From positions 62,001-126,000 of the forward strand of contig NZ_PYAS01000009.1 of the NCBI RefSeq assembly GCF_003014695.1: DNA of 64,000 bases, written 5' to 3'. A model generated the notes under the pieces. That model worked only from the letters and a program-made list of their open reading frames with translations. It did not search any database and had not been told where the DNA came from. Position 1 is the first letter of the stretch; the number at the start of each line of letters is the position of its first letter. The translations under genes were made by a program, and so were the position numbers. Shown one piece after another: positions 55,508 through 64,000 of this stretch. This stretch comes from Dyadobacter jiangsuensis (GTDB taxonomy: Bacteria; Bacteroidota; Bacteroidia; Cytophagales; Spirosomataceae).

Positions 55508-56599
55508 ATGAGGAGCACAGGCTGCGGTTTGCTTTTCCTGATCACATGGCTTTGTGCGCCGTGGAATGCCGCTTTCGCCCAGGTCACGGGCGGCCGTACC
55601 CGTCTGGATTTTCTTCAATTGCCCGCCCAGGCACGTAGTACCGCGTTGGGTTCCAACCACATTACCGCGCAAGGCAATGATCCCTCATTGTTTCTTCAAA
55701 ACCCTGCTTTGCTCGATTCCGCGAAGATCAACAATGTATCGTTGAACCTGATGCCCTACCTGGCGGATACGAAGTTTGTGAATATGGGTTATGCCAACCG
55801 GGTCCGCAAAACGGGCGGCACCTGGGCAGTAGGACTGCAATACCTGAACTACGGCACCATGCAGGAAACCGACGACATAGGCAATGTGGTAGGGGAGTTC
55901 CGTGCGGCGGATTATGGGTTATCTGCCGGTTATGGCCACACCATAGGCGCATTCACGCTCGGCGCGACGGCCAAATTCGTAGGAGCATCGATTGAAAGCT
56001 ACCAAACCTGGGGAATGGCGTTCGACTGGGGTGCCACATTCCGGCACCCGCGTGAGGACCTGACGATCGGTTTCGTGGCTAAAAACTTCGGTTTTTTAAA
56101 GCAGAACTACAATGGCGCGAATACGCCGGTGCTGCCATTCGATATGCGGGTAGGGGTAACTTTCAAACCCCAATACATGCCCATTCGCGTGTCGCTGACG
56201 GCCCATCACTTGAACCGGTTCGATATGGTTTACAACGACCCGAACCTGTTTTATACCTACGACATTAATGGCACTAAACTGCCCAAAAAAGTGGGAGTAG
56301 CAGAAAAGCTGGGCAGGCATCTGTCGCTCGGCGCAGAGATTTTGGCACATCCCAATTTCCGTATTCTGCTGGGCTATGATCACCTGAAACGGCAGGAACT
56401 CCGCCTGACGAACCGCGGCGCATTAGCGGGTTTTTCGTTCGGTGCGTGGCTACGTGTTAAGCGTTTCGAGGTCGGTTATGGCCGGGCGCAATATGTACCA
56501 GGCTTTGGCAGCAGCTCCATTTCCATTGTGATGAACCTCAAAAACGGGTTTGCCAGAAACAAATGGGACGAGCCGGTGAAAGCCAGGCCCGTCCGGTAA
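55508..56599 (+). CDS. porQ: PorQ-like type IX secretion protein
   Basis: 363 residues. Signal peptide (to about 24; AAFAQ), then an outer-membrane beta-barrel of about 14 strands (FadL/PorV-like). The motif ARSTALGSNHITAQGNDPS and the repeated strands match PorQ, an accessory protein of the attachment complex that links T9SS cargo to lipopolysaccharide. Cargoes in this window are the dehydrogenase-like protein and the GH9 enzyme. It ends nine bases from a convergent reductase gene. Confidence 0.86.
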   Translation: MRSTGCGLLFLITWLCAPWNAAFAQVTGGRTRLDFLQLPAQARSTALGSNHITAQGNDPSLFLQNPALLDSAKINNVSLNLMPYLADTKFVNMGYANRVRKTGGTWAVGLQYLNYGTMQETDDIGNVVGEFRAADYGLSAGYGHTIGAFTLGATAKFVGASIESYQTWGMAFDWGATFRHPREDLTIGFVAKNFGFLKQNYNGANTPVLPFDMRVGVTFKPQYMPIRVSLTAHHLNRFDMVYNDPNLFYTYDINGTKLPKKVGVAEKLGRHLSLGAEILAHPNFRILLGYDHLKRQELRLTNRGALAGFSFGAWLRVKRFEVGYGRAQYVPGFGSSSISIVMNLKNGFARNKWDEPVKARPVR

Positions 56600-56608
56600 T
56601 GCAATGCG

Positions 56609-57136
56609 CTATCTGCGTGTGTAATGCAGCTGCACCAAACCTTTTTCAAAAGACTTACTGCTCACGAAAGTAAGGTTTTGCTCCGGCCGACCGTCTTTGA
56701 ACAGGCGGATGCCGTCGCCGAGGAGAATGGGAATCAATGAAACGATGTACTCGTCGATCAGGTCGAGTTGCATGAGCTGGTTCACCACTTCCGCGCCGCC
56801 ATCGACGAAAATGTGTTTCCCTTCTTTTTGTTTCAGCTCTTCGATGAATGCTTTCAGGTCGCCGGTATGAAAGCGGACATTGCCTTCCTGCGCACGCGGT
56901 GTACGCGTCACGATGTGATATTCCTTATCGGCACGCAGATATTCAATGCCCATGGCCTGCACCTTATCATACGTTTTGCGGCCGATGATCACGGTGTCGA
57001 TCGTATCGATGAATTCGGCATAGCCGTAATCTTCGCCTTCTTGTTCCACGAGTGACAGGAACGTCAGATCATCGTCGTGTTTGGCAATGTAACCGTCGAG
57101 GCTGGCGGCAATGTAAACGAATACTTTTCTGGTCAT
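56609..57136 (-). CDS. RibD C-terminal/dihydrofolate-reductase-like protein
   Basis: 175 residues. DHFR-like fold of the RibD C-terminal family: VFVYIAASLDGYIA at the start, TVIIGRKTYDKV, and HIFVDGGAEVVNQLM. Family members reduce pterin- or pyrimidine-like substrates with NADPH; the function of the single-domain forms is mostly unknown. It is not a FolA-type DHFR, because the usual folate-binding Asp/Trp motifs are absent. Confidence 0.84.
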   Translation of the reverse strand: MTRKVFVYIAASLDGYIAKHDDDLTFLSLVEQEGEDYGYAEFIDTIDTVIIGRKTYDKVQAMGIEYLRADKEYHIVTRTPRAQEGNVRFHTGDLKAFIEELKQKEGKHIFVDGGAEVVNQLMQLDLIDEYIVSLIPILLGDGIRLFKDGRPEQNLTFVSSKSFEKGLVQLHYTRR

Positions 57137-57208
57137 AGCTAGTGATTTGGTTAGTACAGGAAAAATAGGATAGCTGTTTCCCGTAAAAAGTTGGAACCAC
57201 TAGCGCGA

Positions 57209-58702
57209 TTAGACGACTTTTCCTTTTTCCAGTTTCAAATAATGCTTCACACAGCTTGGAATCTCGTTTGGGTAATGCGAAACGTAAATCAGCGTCCGCT
57301 GATCGGTATCACAAATCGCATTCACAACGGACTTGAAGTAGTCGATAGCGTCGGTATCCAGTCCCTGACAAGGCTCGTCAAGAATGAGGAGCGGTGGGTT
57401 TTTAACCAATGCACGCGCCAGCAGCACCATTCTCTGCTGACCTTTTGATAGTTGCGAGAAGTCTTTTTCGATCAGTTCATGCACGTGCAGAAGTTCGGCC
57501 ACTTCATGTACACGTTCGATCTGCGTTTCGGTGAGTTTTTTAAAGAAAACACCGGTGGCGTCGAAAAAGCCGGAGGCAATGGTCTTGAAAACGGTGGTAT
57601 TTCTGGGGAAATATAAATGCAGTTCCGGCGAAACGTGCCCGATCTTTTGCTTGATATCCCAGATGGAAGCGCCCGCGCCACCCCGTTTTTGATCGAACAA
57701 ATCATAATCATTGGCAAAGCGCTGCGGATTATCGGCCGTGATAATGCTGAGTAAAGTCGATTTGCCGGAGCCATTCGGGCCGGATAACGCCCATTTTTCT
57801 CCTTTCCCAATTTTCCAGCTTACGCCGTCGAGAATCTGATCTTCACCGTATTTGACGCGGATGTTTCGCAAATCGAGCGCATTCTTAAAACCCGTGAATT
57901 CGGGATGACCGAAATGAGCCAGTTTTTGCGAATCAGGCTGCGGGAAGTGATGGGTGTGGGCAGCTGCCGACCGAAATTGTGCTACGGGTTTTTGTGCTTC
58001 AATCTTCCCGGCTTCCAGTTCGAGCACGTCGGTTATGCATGGCGGGATTTCGGTGGCTGTGGTGGCCATGATAATGGTCACGCCTTGTTTGGTCAGTTCG
58101 GTCAGGGCATTGCGGAGCACCTCGCGCGAATGCACATCGAGGCCGCTGAATGCATTGTCGAGCATGAGCACCTTTGGCTTTTTCAAGAGAGATTTGGCCA
58201 AAAGCATCCTCCTCGTTTCTCCGTTGGAGAGCGTCACAAACGGGTGGTCGAGTAAATGGGTAATGGACAGCAGGCCGCTTACCCGCGCCAATTCGTCATC
58301 ACTCACTTTGGACGGTGCCAATCTCACGGATTTGTCGTCGACGGTACCGACCGGTTTCAATTGGTCGGTCAGGATCGCACGCACGCTGGGAGCGCGTTCG
58401 GACTCGTACGCATGAAAGCGCTGCTGGTAGTATTCGGCGCCGGCACTCACAATGCGGTTGAATGAATAGTCGTTGGAGGCAAGCTCGATATTCTCCCGGA
58501 CGGGTGTGGTCCAGTCGTAAGCTATTTTGCCGGTGAGTACGGGCCATTTTCCGGCGATCACTTCCAGCAGCACCGATTTGCCGGAGCCATTCGGGCCAAT
58601 GATCGCCCAGTTTTTTCCTTGTTCAATATTCCAGTTGATTTCAGAAAGGACCGTTGATTCGTATTTGCGGACGGATACGTTTTGAAGCGAAATGAGTGTC
58701 AT
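57209..58702 (-). CDS. Double-ATPase ABC protein (ModF-like)
   Basis: 497 residues: two ABC ATPase domains in one chain and no membrane segment. NBD1 (about 1-225) has Walker A GPNGSGKSVLL and signature LSNGETRR, but its Walker B ends LMLDNAFSGLD, with Asn in place of the catalytic Glu. NBD2 (about 265-497) has GPNGSGKSTLL, LSKGQQRM and a normal LLILDEPCQGLD. So only one of the two sites keeps the catalytic Glu. The layout is like ModF/PhrA and unlike classical importers; it may be a regulator or a partner of an unlinked permease. The start at 58702 is MTLISLQNV. Confidence 0.88.
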   Translation of the reverse strand: MTLISLQNVSVRKYESTVLSEINWNIEQGKNWAIIGPNGSGKSVLLEVIAGKWPVLTGKIAYDWTTPVRENIELASNDYSFNRIVSAGAEYYQQRFHAYESERAPSVRAILTDQLKPVGTVDDKSVRLAPSKVSDDELARVSGLLSITHLLDHPFVTLSNGETRRMLLAKSLLKKPKVLMLDNAFSGLDVHSREVLRNALTELTKQGVTIIMATTATEIPPCITDVLELEAGKIEAQKPVAQFRSAAAHTHHFPQPDSQKLAHFGHPEFTGFKNALDLRNIRVKYGEDQILDGVSWKIGKGEKWALSGPNGSGKSTLLSIITADNPQRFANDYDLFDQKRGGAGASIWDIKQKIGHVSPELHLYFPRNTTVFKTIASGFFDATGVFFKKLTETQIERVHEVAELLHVHELIEKDFSQLSKGQQRMVLLARALVKNPPLLILDEPCQGLDTDAIDYFKSVVNAICDTDQRTLIYVSHYPNEIPSCVKHYLKLEKGKVV

Positions 58703-58755
58703 GCGAAAACCAGGTAATGAAAGAGCAAATACCAAAATTTTGGCTTGAAATGGAA

Positions 58756-58784
58756 ACAAAAAGAGCATCCGTTACGGGATGCCC
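58756..58784 (-). terminator. Terminator after the DJ-1/PfpI gene
   Basis: GCATCC pairs with GGATGC around a six-base loop, with a U-rich exit (five A on the plus strand at 58758-58762). It separates the DJ-1-like gene from the ABC gene. Confidence 0.62.
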
Positions 58785-58816
58785 TGGCTAAGCGTTTGAA
58801 TCAGTGATTAATGCAG

Positions 58817-59368
58817 TCAATGGTGGAATTCCATATTAAACTCCCGGATCATGGTGCTCACGAATGCCGAAAGGTCGTCGGTGGTGCGGCTGGTGACAAG
58901 TCCGTTGTTGGTTACCACTTCCTGATCCACCCATATTGCGCCGGCATTTTCGAGGTCGTGGCGGATGGCGGCGTACGAAGTGAGCGTACGGCCCAGCACC
59001 ACGTCGGCGTCGATCAGGATTTGAGGGCCATGGCAGATCGCCGCCACAGGTTTTCCCGCGATAAAGAACGATCGTACAAAGTCGACAGCCTTTTGGTTGA
59101 TCCTCAGCGCATCGAGGCCCATTACCCCGCCCGGGAGCAGCAGTGCGTCGTAGTATTCGGCACGTGCCATTTCGAGCGGGACGTCCACACGGTGGTTTTC
59201 GCCCCAGTCCAGATGGCTCCATCCTTTCACAATGTCCTTATTGGGCGAAATAACGTGGGTAGTCGCGCCGCGTTGGTTTAGGACTTTTCTGGGGCAGGTC
59301 ATTTCAACCTGCTCAAATCCATCGGCAACCAGTATCGCGACTTTGATTGAATTCAGTGATTGTTCCAT
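58817..59368 (-). CDS. DJ-1/PfpI-family protein (YhbO-like)
   Basis: 183 residues. Class I glutamine-amidotransferase-like fold. The nucleophile cysteine sits in VAAICHGPQ on the elbow, and the upstream glutamate region is DGFEQVEMTCP. Members include the PfpI protease and the protein deglycases YajL/YhbO, which protect against glyoxal-type damage. Cannot be decided further. It precedes the ABC gene with a terminator between, and follows clpB. Confidence 0.86.
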   Translation of the reverse strand: MEQSLNSIKVAILVADGFEQVEMTCPRKVLNQRGATTHVISPNKDIVKGWSHLDWGENHRVDVPLEMARAEYYDALLLPGGVMGLDALRINQKAVDFVRSFFIAGKPVAAICHGPQILIDADVVLGRTLTSYAAIRHDLENAGAIWVDQEVVTNNGLVTSRTTDDLSAFVSTMIREFNMEFHH

Positions 59369-59446
59369 GGATTTAGGTGTGGATTAAAAGGTTAGATTAT
59401 AAGAATAAATAATTGTACAAAAAATATGCCAATAAATTGACTTGCT

Positions 59447-59468
59447 TTTGGGTCGTGCACGCGTCAAA
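59447..59468. promoter_or_regulatory. Imperfect palindrome upstream of the DJ-1 gene
   Basis: TTTG, three bases, CGTGCACG, three bases, CAAA: an 8-base perfect core with symmetrical TTTG/CAAA arms, 80-100 bases upstream of the DJ-1-like start. This could be a regulator site; there is no direct evidence. Confidence 0.25.
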
Positions 59469-59533
59469 GGGGCGATGCGCAGCTTCCACAACGTGGGAAT
59501 GAGGCCTGCGGTAAATCCCGATTTGGGGAAAAT

Positions 59534-59558
59534 AAAAAGAGCGGCATCGCTGCCGCTC
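59534..59558 (-). terminator. Terminator after clpB
   Basis: GAGCGGCA pairs with TGCCGCTC around a TCGC loop, with five U on the minus-strand exit. It lies 24 bases after the clpB stop codon. Confidence 0.85.
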
Positions 59559-59581
59559 CCTGTATTAGCACTATTTCGTGA

Positions 59582-62185
59582 TTAGATTTCTACACTTCCA
59601 ACGTTTTCGAAGACCAGTTCGCCTTTTGAATCGAGCTCCATCATGATCACCGAATCTTTCGCAACCTGCCCGCTCAGAATACCTTTCGATAATTCATTCA
59701 GGATTCTTCTTTGAAGCACCCTTTTCAGCGGACGCGCACCGAATGCCGGGTCGAAACCGTCTTCCCCGAGCTTGGTCAACGCTTCGTCGGTCGCGTCGAG
59801 CGTGATACCTTGTTCTTTCAGCATATGCTGGATGCCTTTGAACTGGATATCCACGATTTTGCGGATGTTTTTCAATGTCAATGGTTCGAACAGCACGATC
59901 TCGTCGATACGGTTCAGGAACTCTGGTCTCACCGATGCTTTCAACAGATCGAGTACCGCCTGTTTGGCTTCTTCGACGATCAGCGTGTGGTTCCAGCCCT
60001 CGTCTTCCGCGAATTTCTCCTGGATAATATGGCTGCCGATGTTCGACGTCATGATGATGATCGTGTTTTTGAAATTCGCCACACGACCTTTGTTGTCAGT
60101 CAATCGGCCTTCGTCCAACACTTGCAGCAGGATATTCCATACATCCGGGTGTGCTTTTTCGATTTCGTCGAGCAGGATCACGCTGTAAGGTTTGCGACGC
60201 ACGGCTTCGGTCAACTGGCCGCCTTCGTCGTAGCCCACGTATCCTGGAGGCGCGCCTACGAGGCGGCTTACCGCGTGGCGTTCCTGATACTCGCTCATAT
60301 CGATCCGCACCATGGCATTCTCGTCGTTGAACAGGTACTCGGCCAGGGTTTTTGCGAGCTCGGTTTTACCTACGCCGGTCGGGCCGAGGAAGAGGAAGCT
60401 GCCGATCGGCCGTTTCGCATCCTGCAAGCCTGCGCGGCTGCGGCGTACAGCGTCGGATACCACTTCGATGGCCTCATTCTGGCCAGCTACGCGCTGGTGC
60501 AAATGCTCTTCGAGTTGCAGCAGCTTCTCGCGGTCGCTTTGCAGCATTTTGCTGACAGGGATGCCGGTCCATTTGGCGACTACTTCGGCAATATCTTCCG
60601 GCGTAATCTCCTCCTGCATCAGGCTTTCCGCGTGCTCCGATTTTTGAAGTTCTTCCAATTTGGCCTGAACCTCGGGAATGCGGCCATAGCGGATCTCGGC
60701 TACTTTACCGAAATCACCCGAACGTTCGGCCTGCTCGGCTTCGAGGCGCAGCTGCTCGCTTTGTTCTTTCAATGCGCGCACTTCATTCACTTTACCCTTT
60801 TCATTTTCCCATTGGGCTTTCAGGGCATTACGTTGCTCGCCGAGGTCGGCAATTTCTTTGTTAAGGACGGTTTCCTTGTCCTTGTTGTTCTCACGGCGGA
60901 TCGCCTCGCGCTCGATTTCGAGCTGCATAATGCGGCGGTTCAGTTCGTCGAGCTCTTCGGGTACGCTGTCCATTTCCAGACGTAACTTGGAAGCGGCTTC
61001 ATCCATTAAGTCAATCGCCTTGTCCGGAAGGAACCGATCGCTGATGTAGCGGTTAGAAAGCTCCACGGCAGCAATGACCGCGTCGTCCTGAATCCGAACC
61101 CCGTGGTGCAATTCGTATTTTTCCTTGATACCTCTCAGAATACTGATCGCATCGGAAATGTTTGGCTCGTCCACCATGACAGCCTGAAAACGACGTTCCA
61201 GGGCCTTGTCTTTCTCGACATATTTCTGGTATTCTTTCAGCGTGGTAGCGCCAATCGCGTGCAGTTCGCCGCGTGCCAATGCCGGTTTCAGCAAGTTGGC
61301 TGCGTCCATGGCACTTTCGCCACCGCCGCCCGCGCCGATCAGTGTGTGGATCTCGTCAATGAAAAGCACGATCTCACCTTCCGAATCGGTTACCTCTTTG
61401 ATAACCGCTTTCAGCCTTTCCTCAAATTCACCTTTGTATTTCGCACCGGCGATCAGCAAACCTAAATCGAGCGATACGATCGTTTTCGATTTCAGGTTTT
61501 CGGGAACGTCGCCCTGCACGATACGCTGGGCCAATCCTTCCACAATCGCGGTTTTACCCACACCCGGCTCACCGAGCAGGATCGGGTTGTTTTTGGTACG
61601 GCGGCTCAATATCTGCAACACCCGCCTGATTTCTTCGTCGCGGCCGATCACCGGGTCGATTTTGCCGGCTTTGGCCAATTCATTCAAATTTTTGCTGTAC
61701 CGTTCCAGGGAGCGGTATTTGGCTTCTGCATTTTGATCTTTCACAGGGTTATTCTTTCCTCTTAGTTCTTTGATTGCATTGATCAGTTCCTTCTCATTGA
61801 ATCCCAGCTCCTTCATCATGTTGGCTGTGGAATCTTTTCCGCTGAGAATACCCAGGATCAGCAGCTCTATGCTGATGAATTCGTCCCCGAACTCTTTCAG
61901 GTAATTCTGTGCCTTTCCACTGGCAGCTGCCATATCGTTGCCCAAATAGGGCTGTCCCCCGCTTACACGCGGGTACCCGTCCAATATTTTCTGCAAACGG
62001 TTATTGAGTACGTCTGCGCTGATATTGAGCTTATTCAATAGAAATAGAGACGTGTTGGGGTCTTCTTCCAAAATGGATTTCAACACGTGTCCCGTTTCAA
62101 TAGCCTGCTGCTGGTTTCCCTGGGCCATTTGGGCGGCGTGCTGGATGACCTCCTGCGCCTTGATAGTATATTGGTTAAAGTTCAT
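59582..62185 (-). CDS. clpB: ATP-dependent disaggregase ClpB
   Basis: 867 residues, full length. N-terminal repeat domain (about 1-145), NBD1 with GEPGVGKT, a middle coiled-coil domain (about 400-530), NBD2 with GPTGVGKT and [10 protein letters not shown], and a C-terminal domain ending in VGSVEI. It extracts and unfolds aggregated proteins with DnaK. No obvious heat-shock promoter was found; the 123 bases upstream to the next gene's stop were not informative. Confidence 0.97.
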   Translation of the reverse strand: MNFNQYTIKAQEVIQHAAQMAQGNQQQAIETGHVLKSILEEDPNTSLFLLNKLNISADVLNNRLQKILDGYPRVSGGQPYLGNDMAAASGKAQNYLKEFGDEFISIELLILGILSGKDSTANMMKELGFNEKELINAIKELRGKNNPVKDQNAEAKYRSLERYSKNLNELAKAGKIDPVIGRDEEIRRVLQILSRRTKNNPILLGEPGVGKTAIVEGLAQRIVQGDVPENLKSKTIVSLDLGLLIAGAKYKGEFEERLKAVIKEVTDSEGEIVLFIDEIHTLIGAGGGGESAMDAANLLKPALARGELHAIGATTLKEYQKYVEKDKALERRFQAVMVDEPNISDAISILRGIKEKYELHHGVRIQDDAVIAAVELSNRYISDRFLPDKAIDLMDEAASKLRLEMDSVPEELDELNRRIMQLEIEREAIRRENNKDKETVLNKEIADLGEQRNALKAQWENEKGKVNEVRALKEQSEQLRLEAEQAERSGDFGKVAEIRYGRIPEVQAKLEELQKSEHAESLMQEEITPEDIAEVVAKWTGIPVSKMLQSDREKLLQLEEHLHQRVAGQNEAIEVVSDAVRRSRAGLQDAKRPIGSFLFLGPTGVGKTELAKTLAEYLFNDENAMVRIDMSEYQERHAVSRLVGAPPGYVGYDEGGQLTEAVRRKPYSVILLDEIEKAHPDVWNILLQVLDEGRLTDNKGRVANFKNTIIIMTSNIGSHIIQEKFAEDEGWNHTLIVEEAKQAVLDLLKASVRPEFLNRIDEIVLFEPLTLKNIRKIVDIQFKGIQHMLKEQGITLDATDEALTKLGEDGFDPAFGARPLKRVLQRRILNELSKGILSGQVAKDSVIMMELDSKGELVFENVGSVEI

Positions 62186-62308
62186 AGCGTTGATCGCATT
62201 GTTAATGATGTAACGCTAAATGAAAAATGGTGTGCCGACCGGTTAAATCGGAAATTTTGTCTCAAAAGAGTGACGGAATGCGATTCTTTCGGACAAAATG
62301 GCAAGAAA

Positions 62309-62773
62309 TCAATGGATTTTCTTCTCAATCTTCTTATGGATTTCGAGCGTTTCGGCCAGGGCCGCGGAGCCGTACCACATCAGTAAGTCCATGTCGAGCA
62401 GCTTCGCCTGTACGGCCGGGTCGGTTTCGACGAGCTTTCGGCCTTCCTCGATCGAGTCCGCATTGAGGATGAAAATACCCCGGTACTTGTCGTTTTTGAA
62501 GAACGGCCCTGCTACCACGAGCTTTCCGGTTTCGGCCAGGCGGTTGATATTCTGCATATGCCCGGCAAAAGCACTGTCCGATTTGCTTTTAGGAACGTTC
62601 GTCGCGCTGCCGGTTTTCAGAAGCACCATGACATACTTTTTCATACCATATTCATCCGCGTGGAGCTTTTTGGCGAGCGTGGAATCGTAAGCGGTGTTGG
62701 TGGATTGGGCAATGCCGTCTTGGGAAACAGCCGACAGGCAAGCCAGCAGGAGTGTGGCGCACAGTGTTTTCAT
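62309..62773 (-). CDS. Exported YCII-related protein
   Basis: 154 residues. Signal peptide (1 to about 22, ending GIAQS) and a YCII-like ferredoxin-fold domain (about 45-150; MVLLKTG ... LAETGKLVVAGPFFKND ... FILNADSIEEGRKLVETDPAV). The YCII fold is normally cytoplasmic and has a His-Asp pair; the His appears as His of FAGHMQNINRL. The export signal is the oddity. Possible small-molecule-binding or scavenging role. Confidence 0.84.
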   Translation of the reverse strand: MKTLCATLLLACLSAVSQDGIAQSTNTAYDSTLAKKLHADEYGMKKYVMVLLKTGSATNVPKSKSDSAFAGHMQNINRLAETGKLVVAGPFFKNDKYRGIFILNADSIEEGRKLVETDPAVQAKLLDMDLLMWYGSAALAETLEIHKKIEKKIH

Positions 62774-62855
62774 CAGTTATCCATTTAAGTATAGGTTAAT
62801 GAATAAATGTATTGAAATTTTGACTGAAAAGGAATGTACGCCGGTACCAAAAGCA

Positions 62856-62886
62856 AGAAGCTGCACAGGTACTCTGTACAGCTTCT
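62856..62886 (-). terminator. Terminator after lysA
   Basis: GAAGCTG and ACAG pair with CTGT and CAGCTTC, with one mismatch in the stem and a five-base loop. The minus-strand exit (TTGCTTTTGG) is moderately U-rich. It lies 24 bases after the lysA stop. Confidence 0.65.
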
Positions 62887-62909
62887 CTCTATTTATTTGC
62901 ATGTAAATC

Positions 62910-64000
62910 TTAAAGATCGATTTGTGTTTTCAGCAAATCCTCCATCGTCTCGCGCCGTCTCACCAACTTCGCCACGCCGTTGTCGATCAGCACTTCGGCC
63001 GGCCGGAAGCGGGCATTATAGTTTGAACTCATCGTCAGGCCATACGCGCCTGCATTCAGGAACACCAGCACGTCGCCCTTCCGAACTTCGGGGAGTTCGC
63101 GGTCGGTTGCGAACGTGTCGGTTTCGCAGATATAGCCTACTACATTATAATGTTTCAACTCACCTTTCGGGTTTGAAATATTGAGAATATGGTGGTAAGA
63201 ACCATACATCATCGGGCGGATCAGGTGGTTAAGGCCCGAATCCACATGCACGAAGTTGCGCGCGGGATCTTCTTTTACCACATTGGTGGTCACAAAAAGG
63301 AAGCCCGATTCGCTCACCAGGAACTTGCCCGGTTCAAACCAGAGCTGCAACTCGCGACCATATTCCTGGCAGAAAGTCTGGAATCTTTTCGAGATTTTTT
63401 TACCCAGCAAATCCATATCCGTAATGGCATCGCCAGGCAAATAGGAAACTTTAAAACCACCACCGAGGTCGACCACTTGCAAGTCGGGGAAATGCTTGGC
63501 GGTTTCGAAAAGGATATCGGCCACTTTCAGGAATGGCTCGGCATCCTTAATATCCGAACCGGTATGCTGGTGCAAGCCGATCACTTTAATGTCGTATTTT
63601 TTGATCACCTCCAAAATCTGATCCAGCAGCAGCACCGAAATCCCGAATTTGGAATCGGCATGTGCCGTCATGATCTTGGTATGCCCGCCCGCAGCCACGT
63701 TTGGCTTGATGCGGATCATGCAGGGTTTGGTATTGCCGTAAGTTTGTCCAAACCATTCGAGCAGCGGAATGCTGTCGACGTTCACAATGGCCCCGGCTTC
63801 AACGGCTTCGCGTACTTCCTCAAAGTCTACGCCGCTGGGTGTAAATGTGATTTGGCCGGCATCATAACCCGCCATTTTTCCCATTTCAAATTCGCCCGGC
63901 GACACCACATCCAGTTCCACGCCGATTTCGCGCATCAGTCGGAGCACGGCCAGGTTAGTATTGGCCTTGCAGGCATATTTGATCTTCATATTCACGCCGG
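62910..64000 (-). CDS. lysA: Diaminopimelate decarboxylase, 5' end beyond window
   Basis: About 363 residues are in the window; the first 30-40 residues are cut off by the window end, so the GTG at 63995 is not the true start. It decarboxylates meso-diaminopimelate to lysine with PLP. The PLP lysine is in KYACKAN, the PLP-phosphate and substrate region includes HQHTGSDI and VDLGGGFKVSYLPGD, and the active site tail has VGYICETDTFATDREL with the catalytic cysteine. Fold type III. Confidence 0.95.
   Translation of the reverse strand, partial: GVNMKIKYACKANTNLAVLRLMREIGVELDVVSPGEFEMGKMAGYDAGQITFTPSGVDFEEVREAVEAGAIVNVDSIPLLEWFGQTYGNTKPCMIRIKPNVAAGGHTKIMTAHADSKFGISVLLLDQILEVIKKYDIKVIGLHQHTGSDIKDAEPFLKVADILFETAKHFPDLQVVDLGGGFKVSYLPGDAITDMDLLGKKISKRFQTFCQEYGRELQLWFEPGKFLVSESGFLFVTTNVVKEDPARNFVHVDSGLNHLIRPMMYGSYHHILNISNPKGELKHYNVVGYICETDTFATDRELPEVRKGDVLVFLNAGAYGLTMSSNYNARFRPAEVLIDNGVAKLVRRRETMEDLLKTQIDL

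Noticed and set aside
1-64000. Mobile elements, integrases, CRISPR arrays, prophage
   Set aside because: No transposase, integrase, phage structural gene or regularly spaced repeats were seen on reading through; the only repeats are short palindromes.

Overview
The window reads as chromosomal DNA of a Bacteroidota bacterium, most likely of the order Cytophagales and possibly Dyadobacter or a close relative (this is inferred from gene content, not from a marker gene). The evidence is a fused LpxC-FabZ followed by LpxA, a PorQ-like type IX secretion (T9SS) protein, two secreted proteins with T9SS-type C-terminal sorting domains, PafA-type alkaline phosphatases, Bacteroidota-only families such as DUF4494, and promoter elements matching the Bacteroidetes consensus TTTG-N19-21-TAnnTTTG. 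Coding density is high, no gap exceeds about 215 bases, and no rRNA, tRNA, CRISPR array, insertion sequence or prophage is visible. It looks like stable core chromosome with a few accessory loci.

Layout. 1-4.35 kb: the end of an HD phosphohydrolase, then the lipid A genes lpxD, lpxC-fabZ and lpxA. 4.35-9.14 kb (minus): a MOSC protein, an NHL-repeat lipoprotein and a T9SS-exported sugar-dehydrogenase-like beta-propeller, then tsaD. 9.2-21.4 kb: tamB, a thioesterase, a small lipoprotein, an M16 peptidase and two tandem PafA-type phosphatases. 21.4-26.9 kb (minus): NfeD and SPFH proteins, a GH9 glycosidase and an acyl-CoA dehydrogenase. 27.1-29.5 kb: UDP-glucose dehydrogenase plus UDP-glucuronate decarboxylase, a UDP-xylose route. 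29.6-32.5 kb (minus): dus, a biotin carrier, pyrH and frr. 32.7-34.7 kb: a CPBP protease, a DUF2007 protein and cdsA. 34.9-38.7 kb: small envelope proteins, an LpxH-like pyrophosphatase, DUF4494 and a large palindromic repeat.

38.7-47 kb: a polytopic membrane protein, exonuclease III, a Uma2-type nuclease, an RluE-like pseudouridine synthase, mutS, a nucleoside transporter and a DUF486 protein. 47-48.9 kb (minus): an RRM RNA-binding protein and a RES/Xre toxin-antitoxin pair with a palindromic operator candidate. 48.9-53.7 kb (minus): a Tat-exported Gfo/Idh/MocA oxidoreductase upstream of a giant HEAT-repeat protein with two 3-keto-disaccharide-hydrolase (DUF1080) domains, the most system-like locus here. 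53.9-64 kb: an acyl-CoA carboxylase beta subunit, porQ, a RibD-like reductase, a double-ATPase ABC protein, a DJ-1/PfpI protein, clpB, a YCII protein and the 3' part of lysA.

Working together: LpxA, LpxC, LpxD and an LpxH-like enzyme supply four early lipid A steps, with FabZ feeding the acyl chains. TamB, PorQ, CdsA and the two T9SS cargoes belong to the same envelope economy. Ugd and the decarboxylase make UDP-xylose for surface glycans. The Gfo/Idh and DUF1080 pair is inferred to oxidise and then cleave glycosides in the periplasm.
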